A DNA stretch of 64,000 bases from Nannobrachium achirus. Its lineage: Eukaryota; Chordata; Actinopteri; Myctophiformes; Myctophidae. Below are positions 31,481-43,852 of this stretch, piece by piece; position 1 is the first letter of the stretch; each line of letters begins with the position of its first letter. Under the pieces are notes generated by a model that was not told the DNA's origin, did not search any database, and was given only the letters and a program-made list of their open reading frames with translations. The stretch lies in the NCBI GenBank assembly GCA_963921795.1, contig OY997648.1:302501-366500 (forward strand). The letters are read 5' to 3'. A program made the position numbers and the translations under genes.

Positions 31481-31604
31481 TAACTATAAAGTGTGGTTGC
31501 ACTAACGAGAGTCGCGAGGAGTCAATAGTTACAGTGAAGCAAAAACTGACCACTTTACAAAAAGCATCCGATGAAGAAAGATAGTGTTTTGCCTATGGCA
31601 AAAA
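31481..31604. mobile_element. Mini-element related to the T^T families
   Basis: About 125 bp between AACTATAAAGTGTGGTTGCA and a right-hand hairpin TAGTGTTTTGCCTATGGCAA followed by AAACACCACACTA. In the reverse direction it starts TAGTGTGGTG and ends near CAACCACACTTTATAGTT, the same layout as the element at 44115-45108. Confidence 0.6.
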
Positions 31605-32439
31605 CACCACACTAATAATAACTAGAAAAGAAAATTTCTAAGAAATTTTAAGTGTGCCTGCAGCTCGCTAAGTCTGTGCAACCTTGTGTAGCGGTTGGTG
31701 TTAGCATTAGCGTTACATTTTTTAACATTAGCATTTTTTGCATAAGCTTTAACATTATGGTTCTTCATATGACACCACCCACATGTCTGTACGACAAACA
31801 GATCACGAGATAAAGGGTCACTTCCTGTTTGGTGAGGGGCACTTCCTGTTTGGCAAAATAGGCCCCAATTAAGGTTAAGGACTCTTAATCAAGTCATTTC
31901 ACACCACCCGCGCGTCTGCACGACAAACGGTTCACGAGATAAAGGGTCACTTCCTGTTTGGTAAGGGGCACTTCCTGTTTGGCGAAATAGGCCCTAATTA
32001 AGGTTAAGGACTCTTATTCTTGTCATTTGACGCAACCCGCGCATCTGTACGACAAATGGTTCACGAGATCAAGGGTCACTTCCTGTTTGGTGAGGGGCAC
32101 TTCCTGTTTGGCAAAATAGGCCCCAATTAAGGTTAAGGACTCTTAATCAAGTCATTTGATGCCATCTACGCGTCTGTACGACAAACGGTTCACGAGGTAA
32201 AGGGTCACTTCCTGTTTGGTGAGGGGCACTTCCTGTTTGGCGAAATAGGCCCCAATTAAGGTCATGGACGATTAATGAATTAAAGCTGCAAGCAGCGATG
32301 ACCGGGCCCTCGCAGCTCTACCCACGTCACAAGGCCAGCAGCCAATCAGAAACCAAACAGGAAGTCAGCCATTTCGACTAATTAGTGGCGTTTTGGCACA
32401 TTTTTGGCCGTTATCATGGGTCGCACTTTAACGACAGTT

Positions 32440-32765
32440 TTTTGAGAAAAAATTGTTTTGTGAGAAAAAAAAAGTTTTTTGAGAAAAAAAAAGTTTTGTG
32501 AGAAAAAAAAAGTTTTTTGAGAAAAAAAAAGTTTTTTGAGAAAAAAATTTTTTTCTGAGAAAAAAAACATTTTTGAGAAGAAAAAATTGAGAAAAAAAAA
32601 ATTTGGGAAAAAAAAAATTTGAGAAAAAAAAGTTTTTGAGAAAAAAAGGTTTTTGAGAAAAAAGGTTTTTGAGAAAAACATTTTTTTTAAATTTTTTGAG
32701 AAAAAAACATTTTTGAGAAAAAAGATTTTTGAGAAAAAAAAACATTTTGAGAAAAAAAAAATGGA
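32440..32765. repeat. AT-rich array in family H
   Basis: About 24 units of GAGAAAAAAAAGTTTTTT or GAGAAAAAAAATTT type, including one variant with TTTTTTTTAAATTTTT. Flanks are as in the other arrays. Confidence 0.93.
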
Positions 32766-33531
32766 TGACACCAGCCGCGAGTCTGTACGACAAACGGTTC
32801 ATGAGTTATAGAGGCACTTCCTGTTTGGTGAGGGGCACTTCCTGTTTGGCGAAGGAAGCGTCAATTAAGGCCCTGTCCATACCTAAAAAATCCCCGGGGG
32901 TTTCTGACTTCGTTTTGAAACCTATACGCCTCCACACGGGCCCGTGTAGAAAAATATGTGTGTCCACACGGTATTATCAAAACGCTATAAATCCCTGTCT
33001 GTGCGTCACCGAAGCGGGTGGCCGCGTACCCCTGCTCTCATGGAATCATTGCAGCAGCTATCTATCTATACTTTAGTATAGGCTATGCATCGTCCAAGTT
33101 TCACAATCTTCACACTTTAACATGCACAATTGCTATTTAAACATTAACTAGAAGAGAAAATTTCTAAGAAATTTTAAGTGTGCCTGCAGCTCGCTAAGTC
33201 TGTGCAACCTTGTGTAGCGGTTGGTGTTAGCATTAGCGTTATTTCATTTGACGCAACCCGCGTGTCTGTATGACAATTTGTTCACGAGATCAAGGGTCAC
33301 TTCCTGTTTGGTGAGGGGCACTTCCTGTTTGGCGAAATAGGCCCCAATTAAGGTCATGGACGATTAATGAATTAAAGCTGCAAGCAGCGATGACCGGGCC
33401 CTCGCAGCTCTACCCACGTCACAAGGCCAGCAGCCAATCAGAAACCAAACAGGAAGTCAGCCATTTCGACTAATTAGTGGCGTTTTGGAGCATTTTTGGC
33501 CGTTATGACGGGTCGCACTTTAACGACAGTT

Positions 33532-33957
33532 TTTTGAGAAAAAATTGTTTTGTGAGAAAAAAAAAATTTGAGAAAAAAAATTTGAGAAAAAACTTTTTTG
33601 AGAAAAAGAAATTTTGAAAAAAAAAATGTGAGAAAAAAAAATTTTGAGAAAAAAAAATGTGAGAAAAAAAAAATTTGAGAAAAAAAATTTGAGAAAAAAA
33701 AAATTGAGAAAAAAAAAATTTTGAGAAAAAAAAATGAGGAAAAAAATTTTTTGAGAAAAAAAAATTTTGAGAAAAAAAAAATTTGGAGAAAAAAAAAATT
33801 GAGAAAAAAAAATTTGAGAAAAAAAAATTTGAGAAAAAAAAATTTGAGAAAAAAAAATTTGAGAAAAAAAAAATTTGAGAAAAAAAAATTTGAGAAAAAA
33901 AAAATTTGAGAAAAAAAAAAATTTGAGAAAAAAAAATTGAGAAAAAAAGAAAAGGTA
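33532..33957. repeat. AT-rich array in family H
   Basis: About 32 units of GAGAAAAAAAATTT; the right side holds a very regular run of AATTTGAGAAAAAA around 33800-33900. Confidence 0.94.
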
Positions 33958-34177
33958 TGACACCAGCCGCGAGTCTGTACGACAAACGGTTCATGAGTTA
34001 TAGAGGCACTTCCTGTTTGGTGAAGGGCACTTCCTGTTAAAGAGGGGGCGGGGCTTAATCAATTACAGCTTATCCCTATTGGTCGGAAAAAGACCAAAGT
34101 TGTGTGAGCATTTTACATTTTAAATGACGTTGCTAGGCAAAAGTATGGCAGAGTTATGTGGCGCCAAAGTTTCTGGG

Positions 34178-34500
34178 AAAAAAAAAATTTGAGAAAAAAA
34201 AAATTGAGAAAAAAAAAATTTGAGAAAAAAAAAATTTGAGAAAAAAAATGTTGAGAAAAAAAAAATTTTGAGAAAAAAAATTTGAGAAAAAAAATGTTTT
34301 GAGAAAAAAAAATGTGAGAAAAAAATTTTTTTGAGAAAAAAATGTTTTGAGAAAAAAAAATTTGGAGAAAAAAAAATTTGAGAAAAAAAAAATTGAGAAA
34401 AAAAAATTTTTGAGAAAAAAAATTGAGAAAAAAAATTTTGAGAAAAAAAAAATTTGAGAAAAAAAAAATTTGAGAAAAAAAAATTGAGAAAAAAAGGAAA
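34178..34500. repeat. Second AT-rich array in the same copy
   Basis: Follows AAGTTTCTGGGAAAAAAAAA directly, so a segment of array plus 3' flank (34501-34700, near-identical to 33958-34180) was duplicated within the element. Confidence 0.93.
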
Positions 34501-35113
34501 GGTATGACACCAGCCGCGAGTCTGTACGACAAACGGTTCATGAGTTATAGAGGCACTTCCTGTTTGGTGAAGGGCACTTCCTGTTAAAGAGGGGGCGGGG
34601 CTTAATCAATTACAGCTCATCCCTATTGGTCGGAAAAAGACCAAAGTTGTGTGAGCATTTTACATTTTAAATGACGTTGCTAGGCAAAAGTATGGCAGAG
34701 TTATGTGGCGCCAAAGTTTCTGGGTTTTTTTCGGAGTCCCCCATTCAAAGTCAATGGAGTTTTTGGGCGTTGTTTTTTGCGGATTACATCGCAATCGTAA
34801 AGCGGATCGGAAAGAAAAGTAATAGCACACCATTCCCGGCCGAGCCGCACATTTTGATGTATATATTGCGGGGGTGGCGTAAATCGTGCGGCAGTTATTA
34901 CGTGCCGAAGTTTCCCCCATTCTAAGTCAATGGGGTTTTTTGGCGTCGTTTTTTGCGAATTACGTCGCAATGGTAACGCGGATCGGAAAGAAAAGTAATA
35001 GCAACCTATTCCCGGCCGAGCCGCACGTTTTGATGTATATATTGCGGCGGTGGCGTAAATTGTGCGGCAGTTATTACGTGCAGAAATTCGTGGCGAAAGA
35101 CTTAATTAATTAA

Positions 35114-36640
35114 CTAGAAGAGAAAATTTCTAAGAAATTTTAAGTGTGCCTGCAGCTCGCTAAGTCTGTGCAACCTTGTGTAGCGGTTGGTGTTAGCATT
35201 AGCGTTATTTCATTTGACGCAACCCGCGTGTCTGTATGACAAACGGTTCACGAGATCAAGGGTCACTTCCTGTTTGGTGAGGGGCACTTCCTGTTTGGCG
35301 AAATAGGCCCCAATTAAGGTCATGGACGATTAATGAATTAAAGCTGCAAGCAGCGATGACCAGGCCCTCGCAGCTCTACCCACGTCACAAGGCCAGCAGC
35401 CAATCAGAAACCAAACAGGAAGTCAGCCATTTCGACTAATTAGTGGCGTTTTGGAGCATTTTTGGCCGTTATCACGGGTCGCACTTTAACGAGTTTTTTG
35501 AGAAAAAATTGTTTTGTGAGAAAAAAAAATTGAGAAAAAAACTTTTTTGAGAAAAAGAAATTTTGAAAAAAAAATTGAGAAAAAAAAATCTTGAGAAAAA
35601 AAAATGTGAGAAAAAAAAATTTTGAGAAAAAAATAATTTTGAGAAAACAATTTTGAGAAAAAAAATTTTTGAGAAAAAAAAAATTTTGAGAAAAAAATTG
35701 AGAAAAAAATTTGAGAAAAAAAAATTTTGAGAAAAAAAATTTTTGAGAAAAAAAATTTGAGAAAAAAAAATTTGAGAAAAAAAATTTTTGAGAAAAAAAA
35801 TTTGAGAAAAAAAAATTTGAGAAAAAAAAATTGAGAAAAAAAATTTTTGAGAAAAAAAAATTTTTGAGAAAAAAATTTGAGAAAAAAAAATTTGAGAAAA
35901 AAAAAATTTGAGAAAAAAAAATTTGAGAAAAAAAAATTTGAGAAAAAAAAATTTGAGAAAAAAAGAAAAGGTATGACACCAGCCGCAAGTCTGTACGACA
36001 AACGGTTCATGAGTTATAGAGGCACTTCCTGTTTGGTGAAGGGCACTTCCTGTTAAAGAGGGGGCGAGGCTTAATCAATTACAGCTCATCCCTATTGGCC
36101 GGAAAAAGACCAAAGTCGTGTGTGCATTTTAAAGTTTAAATCACGTTGCTAGGCAAAAGTATGGCAGAGTTATGTGGCGCCAAAGTTTCTGGGTTTTTTT
36201 CGGAGTCCCCCATTCAAAGTCAATGGGGTTTTTTGAGCGTAGTTTTTTACGAATTACGTTGCCATGGTAACGCGGATCGGAAAGAAAAGTAATAGCACAC
36301 CATTCCCGGCCGAGCCGCACATTTTGATGTATATATTGCGGGGGTGGCGTAAATCGTGCGGCAGTTATTAAGTGCCGAAATTTCCCCCATTCTAAGTCAA
36401 TGGGGTTTTAGGGCGTCGTTTTTTGCGAATTACGTCGCAATGGTAACGCGGATCGGAAAGAAAAGTAATAGCAACCTATTCCCGGCCGAGCCGCACGTTT
36501 TGATGTATATATTGCGTGGGTGGCGTAAATTGTGCGGCAGTTATTACGTGCAGAAATTTGTGGCGAAACTATGGACTTAATTAAGTATGGCGGATTACAA
36601 TAAGTGTTTTGCCATTGCGTTGCATGGCAGGCACACTTAA
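35114..36640 (-). mobile_element. Family H full-length copy (reverse), left arm of palindrome
   Basis: CTAGAAGAG to GGCAGGCACACTTAA, 1527 bp, with both hairpins, one AT-rich array and two GCGGCTCGGCC-type segments. It is an inverted near-copy of 36709-38219. Both share the CTAGAAGAG/CTCTTCTAG variant and a short TTATTTCATTTGACGCAACC junction absent from most other copies. Confidence 0.85.
35492..35968. repeat. AT-rich array in family H, palindrome left arm
   Basis: About 36 units. The unit order, including odd steps such as GAAATTTTGAAAAAAAAAT near 35555, matches the inverse order in 37377-37840. Confidence 0.93.
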
Positions 36641-36708
36641 TTAATGACTTAAGTATGGCGGATTACAATAAGTGTTTTGCCATTGCGTTGCATGGCAGGC
36701 ACACTTAA

Positions 36709-38219
36709 TTAAGTGTGCCTGCTATGCAATAGCAAAACACTTATTGTAATCCGCCATACTTAAGTCATTAAGTCATTAAGTCTTTCGCCACGAATTTCTG
36801 CACGTAATAACTGCCGCACAATTTACGCCACCGCCGCAATATATACATCAAAACGTGCGGCTCGGCCGGGAATGGTGTGCTATTACTTTTCTTTCCGATC
36901 CGCGTTACCATTGCGACGTAATACGCAAAAAACGACGCCAAAAAACCCCATTGACTTAGAATGGGGGAAACTTCGGCACGTAATAACTGCCGCACGATTT
37001 ACGCCACCCCCGCAATATATACATCAAAATGTGCGGCTCGGCCGGGAATGGTGTGCTATTACTTTTCTTTCCGATCCGCTTTACGATTGCGATGTAATTC
37101 GCAAAAAACAACGCCCAAAAACTCCATTGACTTTGAATGGGGAAAAACCAGAAACTTTGGCGCCACATAACTCTGCCATACTTTTGCCTAGCAACGTCAT
37201 TTAAAATGTAAAATGCTCACACAACTTTGGTCTTTTTCCGACCAATAGGGATGAGCTGTAATTGATTAAGCCTCGCCTCCTCTTTAACAGGAAGTGCCCT
37301 TCACCAAACAGGAAGTGCCTCTATAACTCATGAACCGTTTGTCGTACAGACTTGCGGCTGGTGTCATACCTTTTCTTTTTTTCTCAAATTTTTTTTTCTC
37401 AATTTTTTTTTTCTCAAATTTTTTTTTCTCAAAAAAATTTTTTTCTCAAAATTTTTTTTTCTCAAATTTTTTTTTTCTCAAAAATTTTTTTTCTCAAAAT
37501 TTTTTTTTTCTAAATTTTTTTTTCTCAAAAAATTTTTTTTCTCAAATTTTTTTTTCTCAAATTTTTTTTCTCAAAATTTTTTTTTCTCAAAAATTTTTTT
37601 TTCTCAAAAATTTTTTTTTCTCAAATTTTTTCTCAATTTTTTTCTCAATTTTTTTTTTCTCAAAAAAATTTTTTCTCAATTTTTTTTTTCTCAAAATTTT
37701 TTTTTTCTCAATTTTTTTTTCTCAAAATTGTTTTCTCAAAATTATTTTTTTCTCACAATTTTTTTTTCAAAATTTCTTTTTCTCAAAAGTTTTTTTCTCA
37801 ATTTTTTTTTCTCACAAAACAATTTTTTCTCAAAAAACTGTCGTTAAAGTGCGACCCGTGATAACGGCCAAAAATGCTCCAAAACGCCACTAATTAGTCG
37901 AAATGGCTGACTTCCTGTTTGGTTTCTGATTGGCTGCTGGCCTTGTGACGTGGGTAGAGCTGCGAGGGCCTGGTCATCGCTGCTTGCAGCTTTAATTCAT
38001 TAATCGTCCATGACCTTAATTGGGGCCTATTTCGCCAAACAGGAAGTGCCCCTCACCAAACAGGAAGTGACCCTTGATCTCGTGAACCGTTTGTCATACA
38101 GACACGCGGGTTGCGTCAAATGAAATAACGCTAATGCTAACACCAACCGCTACACAAGGTTGCACAGACTTAGCGAGCTGCAGGCACACTTAAAATTTCT
38201 TAGAAATTTTCTCTTCTAG
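36709..38219 (+). mobile_element. Family H full-length copy (forward), right arm of palindrome
   Basis: TTAAGTGTGCCTGCTATGCA to CTCTTCTAG, 1511 bp, head-to-head with the reverse copies to its left. Both ends are intact. The boundary to the left is CACTTAATTAAGTG. Confidence 0.85.
37377..37842. repeat. AT-rich array in family H, palindrome right arm
   Basis: T7-8CTCAAA-type units; inverse counterpart of 35492-35968. Confidence 0.93.
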
Positions 38220-38395
38220 TTTAATATAAATTCGCAAACTATTTCTAGAGCAGGAGAGGAGAGGAATCGTCGAGTGTGGTGCGCTCTCTCTCTCTCAGCA
38301 TTAAACGAATGTAACTCTATCAATCAGAACATTGTGGTCAAGCTAGCATCACTTTGTATGGAGAGAGAGAGTGTGGTGCGCTAACTCTATCAATC

Positions 38396-38478
<83 letters not shown>

Positions 38479-39281
38479 CAACTACAGACGGACTTTCTTT
38501 TTGTGCTTGTTCTGATCGTGGAAATAATTTAAAAAAGGAGGCACATGCCGTGAATAATCAACATATTCTCACCTTCAAAGCGTCAGAGTCGACAACTATG
38601 AGAATGGGCTGGAATAATGCCTGCATGCGTGCATATGTCTTCCATTATGCTTGAAATCATTTGATATTGGCATTTGATATCCAAACTTTGACAAAGAGAA
38701 GAGGCAGGTGCGTCGCGTCAGATATGCTCCGTTAACAAGACGAGGGCTGCATCTCGTTATTGATAATGAGCACCTTTTCGATCCGGCTTATTGAGCCGGT
38801 GGAAAGCTGTGAGACAACAAATTCAGAACATAACTGGTAGCCTATATTTTGCAACTGTAAGTTCGTGGCTGACCAGTGACCACCATCTATGAAGATGACA
38901 TTTGACAAGAGTAACAAATATCATTCATTAGGGCTCCATCCCTAAATAAGACAGCGGAGCTCTCTAATGTTAACATGTCGTGAATGCGCTCAGAGTCATA
39001 AATATGGATATTCTACAGAGACTATTATGGGATTCTCTCATAGCAAGGAGGAGGAGGCGAGGAGCACAAGGTGACGTAAGCATGCAAGCAAAGAACTTCT
39101 CCGTTTACAGTGTCCACAAGGCAAAAGAAATACGCCCGGGTAACAAAAATGCACTGCAGCCGGAGTTTTGGAAACTATTCGGCTAGTCCTCCGTTTGCAT
39201 GCGTTTGCATGTGGACACCCATGTGCGTTCGTGGCTCTACCTCCCCGGGGATTAAAAATACGTTGTCGTCTGGACGGGGCC
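38220..39281. other. Right interior of the PIF-like element
   Basis: Includes (GA)n at 38396-38477, TCTATCAATCAGA twice (38317 and 38383), and a right portion with TGTCCACAAGGC and GTTTGCATGTGGACACCC. Short open frames here have no recognisable domain. Confidence 0.6.
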
Positions 39282-40001
39282 TAAGGTTAAGGACTCTTAA
39301 TCAAGTCATATGATACCAGCCACAACTCTGTACGATAAACGGTTCATGAGATGTAGAGGCACTTCCTGTTTGGCAAAGGGCACTTCCTGTTATAGAGGGG
39401 GCGGGGCTTAATCAATTACAGCTCATCCCTATTGGCTGGAAAAAGACCAAAGTTGTGTGTGCATTTTAAAGTTTAAATCACGTTGCTAGGCAAAAGTATG
39501 GCAGAGTTATGTGGCGCCAAAGTTTCTGTTTTTTTTCGGAGTCCCCCATTCAAAGTCAATGGGGGTTTTTGCGCGTAGTTTTTTGCGAATTACGTTGCCA
39601 TGGTAACGCGGATCGGAAAGAAAAGTAATAGCACACCATTCCCGGCCGAGCCACACATTTTGATGTACATATTGCGGGGGTGGCGTAAATCGTGCGGCAG
39701 TTATTACGTGCCGAAATTTCCCCCATTCTAAGTCAATGGGGTTTTTTGGCGTAGTTTTTTGCGAATTACGTCGCAATGGTAACGCGGATCGGAAAGAAAA
39801 GTAATAGCACACCATTCCCGGCCGAGCCGCACGTTTTGATGTATATATTGCGGGGGTGGTGTAAATCGTGCGGCAGTTATTACGTGCCGAAATTTGCAAG
39901 AACATTACTGACTTACTGACTTAAGTATGGCGGATTACAATAAGTGTTTTGCCATTGCATTGCATGGCAGGCACACTTAACAAGTATTATTAGTGTGGTA
40001 A

Positions 40002-40060
40002 TTAAGTGTGCCTGCCATGCAATGGCAAAACACTTATTGTAATCCGCCATACTTAATTAA
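40002..40060 (+). mobile_element. Family H 5'-terminal fragment
   Basis: TTAAGTGTGCCTGCCATGCA with hairpin and AATCCGCCATACTTAATTAA, cut short by the insertion of the next copy. Confidence 0.78.
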
Positions 40061-41032
40061 TTAAGTGTGCCTGCCATGCAATGGCAAAACACTTATTGTA
40101 ATCCGCCATACTTAAGTCAGTAAGTAAGTAAGTAAGTAAGTCATGTTCTTGCAAATTTCTGCTCGTAATAACTGCCGCACAATTTACGCCACCCCCGCAA
40201 TATATACATCAAAATGTGCGGCTCGGCCGGGAATGGTGTGCCATTACTTTTCTTTCCGATCCGCGATACGATTGCGATGTAATTCGCAAAAAACGACGCC
40301 CAAAAACCCCATTGACTTAGAATGGGGGACTCCGAAAAAAAAACAGAAACTTTGGCGCCACATAACTCTGCCATACTTTTGCCTAGCAACGTGATTTAAA
40401 CTTTAAAATGCACACACAACTTTGGTCTTTTTCCGGCCAATAGGGATGAGCTGTAATTGATTAAGCCCCGCCCCCTCTGTAACAGGAAGTGTCCTTCGCC
40501 AAACAGGAAGTGCCTCTATAACTCATGAACCGTTTGTCGTACAGACTCGCGGCTGGTGTCATAATTTTTTTTTTTTCTCAAAAATTTTTTTTTTCTCAAA
40601 AATTTTTTTTTTCTCAATTTTTTTTTCTCAATTTTTTTTTCTCAAAATTTTTCTCAAAATGTTTTTTTTCTCAAATTTTTTTTTCTCAAAATAATTTTTT
40701 CTCAAAAATTTTTTTTTTCTCAAAAACCTTTTTTTTCCTCAAAAAACTTTTTTTTTCTCAAATTTTTTTTTTCTCACAAAACAATTTTTTCTAAAAAAAA
40801 CTGTCGTTAAAGTGCGACCCGTGATAACGGCCGAAAATGCGCCAAAACGCCACTAATTAGTCGAAATGGCTGTGGGTGGTGTCATATGAAGAACCATAAT
40901 GTTAAAGCTTATGCAAAAAATGCTAATGTTAAAAAATTTAACGCTAATGCTAACACCAACCGCTACACAAGGTTGCACAGACTTAGCGAGCTGCAGGCAC
41001 ACTTAAAATTTCTTGGAAATTTTCTTTTCTAG
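40061..41032 (+). mobile_element. Family H copy (forward)
   Basis: Starts TTAAGTGTGCCTGCCATGCA and ends TTGGAAATTTTCTTTTCTAG. It has one GCGGCTCGGCC segment only, an AT-rich array at 40563-40800, and a shorter right part than 7454-8996 (CGAAATGGCTGTGGGTGGTG junction). Hence a deletion derivative of 972 bp. The loop base of the 3' hairpin is changed (CTTGG). Confidence 0.82.
40563..40802. repeat. AT-rich array in family H
   Basis: About 18 units of T8CTCAAAA with standard flanks. Confidence 0.93.
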
Positions 41033-42030
41033 TTAAGTGTGCCTGCCATGCAATGGCAAAACACTTATTGTAATCCGCCATACTTAATTAATGATAATAA
41101 TAATAATGATCCCACAAATTTGGTGCGGTAATAACTGCCGCACAATTTACGCCACCGCCGCAATATATACATCAAAACGTGCGGCTCGGCCGGGAATGGT
41201 GTGCTATTACTTTTCTAAGAGAAAAGTTGTATCGTTTAGTTGATATTAATTTATTAGTGAATTAATTTTACCCATTGACTTATAATGGGAATCGCAAAAA
41301 CTCACATTCAATATTTTCTTTCTCGCAAACCATAGGGGCTACAGTTTCAAAACTTGGAGAGGAGATTTATAATATCAAGGATTAAATAAAAAATAATTTC
41401 GTCAGTTGGCCTCATGGTGGCGCTATAACAGTCCACTTTACCTTTCGACCTGTAACTCTTGAACCGTGGGTCGGAAAATTAAAATTCCTTTTTCCCTGGA
41501 TTCCTTGGGTCATGACGCATCTCCTCATATAGGCCACGCCCATTTGCGTCAGGATAGATTTTCCGCCATTTTGAATTTTCTTCAAAACACACTTTTTGCT
41601 CCTTTTCCTACATATTTTCTCCAAATGTCACAAAAATCGATACACACGATCTATGGACTCATGCGATAAACAGATTTAAACGATATTTTGATATTCCATA
41701 CCGTTCTTCCGTAACAAGGTTCCAAAGTTAGCGGGAGGAGCCCGTTTTGTAAGAAGTAGCCATAAATCACAAACGAAACATCCAGTCAACACCAAATTTT
41801 AACCACAAGTGGGGGGCGCTATACTGAACATATACCCAAAAGCATTTCCACTTCGACCCATAGGGGGCACCACAAACGCGCAAAACGTAACCGCTAATGC
41901 TAATGCTAACACATGCTAATGCTAACAAATGCTAATGCTAACAAATATGCTAATGTTAACACATACAAGGTTGCACACACTTAGCGAGCTGCAGGCACAC
42001 TTAAAATGTCTTAGAAATTTTCTTTTCTAG
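41033..42030 (+). mobile_element. Family H variant B copy (forward)
   Basis: Begins directly after the previous CTAG. Variant B interior with GGCGCTATAACAGTCCACTT and ATAGGCCACGCCCATTTGCG; ends AAATGTCTTAGAAATTTTCT TTTCTAG. Near the 3' end a short tandem (GCTAATGCTAACA)n occurs. Confidence 0.82.
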
Positions 42031-42034
42031 TTAA

Positions 42035-42491
42035 CACATCTGGTGCCAACCCCGAGTTTCCCGAGTTTGTATTGATACCAACGCTGTGCCAACCCCGAGT
42101 TTCCCGAGTTTGGGCCGTTTTTGAAAAAAATTATTATTATTTTTTTTCAAATTTAAAAAATAAATTTTTTTTTTGGACCTCCAGAAATGTATTAGGCATG
42201 ATCGCGATCGCGAAATTGCATGTTTAACCCCCATACCAACCCATTCTTTCAAACATGGCAGCCATGTTTGTTTACATCTGTAGAAAACATAATGGCCCAT
42301 AAATCATGAATGCCTGAACGGATTTCCAAGCGGATTTTTTTGTTTGAAAGCTGTGAACAGCATCTACACACGTGGTGCATCATCTAGGCATGGGCGTGCA
42401 CTTTTTACACAATTGCACAATTACATGGAAGTCTATGGTAACCATGGCAACGCGAGACATTGAAGAGAAAAAAATCATTGCAACATAAGTG
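42035..42491. mobile_element. TTAA-flanked MITE, family T2
   Basis: Between TTAA at 42031-42034 and 42492-42495, starting CACATCTGGTGCC and ending GCAACATAAGTG, inserted exactly at the junction of two family H copies. The TTAA is formed by CTAG-TTAA-GTGTGCC. Interior is inverse to 1046-1474, with two CAACCCCGAGTTTCCCGAG copies. Confidence 0.83.
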
Positions 42492-42979
42492 TTAAGTGTG
42501 CCTGCCATGCAATGGCAAAACACTTATTGTAATCCGCCATACTTAAGTCAGTAAGTAAGTAAGTAAGTCATGTTCTTGCAAATTTCTGCTCGTAATAACT
42601 GCCGCACAATTTACGCCACCCACGCAATATATACATCAAAACGTGCGGCTCGGCCGGGAATGGTGTGCTATTACTTTTCTTTCCGATCCGTGTTACCATG
42701 GTGACGTAATTCGCAAAAAACGACGCCCAAAAACCCCATTGACTTAGAATGGGGGACTCCGAAAAAAAACCCAGAAACTTTGGCGCCACATAACTCTGCC
42801 ATACTTTTGCCTAGCAACGTGATTTAAACTTTAAAATGCACACACAACTTTGGTCTTTTTCCGGCCAATAGGGATGAGCTGTAATTGATTAAGCCCCGCC
42901 ACCTCTGTAACAGGAAGTGTCCTTCGCCAAACAGGAAGTGCCTCTATAACTCATGAACCGTTTGTCGTACAGACTCGCG

Positions 42980-43392
42980 GCTGATGTCATAAATTTTTTT
43001 TTCTCAAATTTTTTTTTTCTCAAAAAATTTTTTTTTCTCAAGTTTTTTTTTCTCAAAAATTTTTTTTCTCAAATTTTTTTTAATCAAAAAATTTTTTTTC
43101 TCAAATTTTTTTTTCTCAAATTTTTTTTTTCTCAAAACATTTTTTTTCTCAAATTTTTTTTTCTCAAAGTTTTTTTTTCTCAATTTTTTTTTTCTCAAAA
43201 CATTTTTTTTCTCAAAACATTTTTTTTCTCAAAACATTTTTTTTTCTCAAAATTTTTTTTTTCTCAAAAATTTCTTTTTTTCTCAAAAAATTTTTTTTTC
43301 TCAATTTTTTTTTCTCAAAATTTTTTTTTTCTCAAAAAACGTTTTTTTTTCTCAAAAAACTTTTTTCTCACAAAACAATTTTTTCTCAAAAA
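42980..43392. repeat. AT-rich array in family H
   Basis: About 30 units, with a local repeat of CTCAAAACATTTTTTTT around 43193-43240. Confidence 0.93.
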
Positions 43393-43401
43393 ACTCGTTA
43401 A

Positions 43402-43852
43402 CACATTCCCCGCCATTTTAACATACCTTCGTACTCTATGGTGCCTCTGGTCTCCATAGACTTCCATGTAATTCATAGTGCACGGATCATGCACACCCAT
43501 GCCTAGATAATGCACCACGTGTGTCCACATTGCTCACAGCTTTCAAACAAAAAAATGCGAATGGAAATCCGTTCAGGCATTCATGAGATAGAAGCCATTA
43601 TGTTTTCCTAAAATGTAAACAAAGATGGCTGCCATGTTTGATAGATGGGGTTGCTATGGGGGTTAAACATGCAATTTCGCGATTTCTATCATGCACACTA
43701 CATTTTTTGGGGTCCAAAAAAAAAATTGAAAAAAAAAAAATTGATTTTTTTTTTTTTTTTTTTCAAAATGGCGGAAATTCTCGGGACTATCGGGCCTGGC
43801 GGGGAAAGACATAGAAATAATCTCGGGACTATCGGGCCTGGCATGCAATGAG
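43402..43852. mobile_element. TTAA-flanked MITE, family T2
   Basis: CACATTCCCCGCC ... GCATGCAATGAG between TTAA at 43398-43401 and 43853-43856. Other family H copies read GTCG-TTAA-AGTGCG here, an exact empty site. It is about 80 per cent similar by eye to 1046-1474, including the paired ATCGGGCCTGGC words. Confidence 0.88.

Larger units (their letters stand above)
33148..36708 (-). mobile_element. Family H copy (reverse), split by another copy
   Basis: Left end CTAGAAGAG plus hairpin at 33148; two AT-rich arrays in series; interrupted at 35114-36640 by a reverse copy; its own end, TTAATGACTTAAGTATGGCG to GGCAGGCACACTTAA, is at 36641-36708. It lies inside the PIF-like element. Confidence 0.8.
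32869..39281. mobile_element. PIF/Harbinger-like element with nested family H palindrome
   Basis: Ends GGCCCTGTCC and GGACGGGGCC with further inverted similarity (CCCCGGGG at both sides), flanked by the 3-bp duplication TAA (32866-32868 and 39282-39284). The empty site CAAT-TAA-GGTTAAGG is known from other family H copies. A 3-bp TAA target is typical of PIF/Harbinger. Without the insert at 33148-38219 it is about 1.3 kb. No transposase is seen. Confidence 0.78.
31622..39980 (-). mobile_element. Family H copy (reverse), split by a PIF-like element
   Basis: Left end CTAGAAAAG with the perfect AAAATTTCTAAGAAATTTT hairpin; right end GGCAGGCACACTTAA at 39980. Sequence runs to 32868, is interrupted by the element at 32869-39281, then continues GGTTAAGGACTCTTAATC as in other copies. 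Net length is about 1.95 kb. It contains four or five copies of CACTTCCTGTTTGGTGAGGG. Confidence 0.82.

Noticed and set aside
38980..39313. Short frames rich in Arg (ARRRRRGAQ)
   Set aside because: Inside the PIF-like element's right portion and not resembling its Myb-like or transposase proteins.
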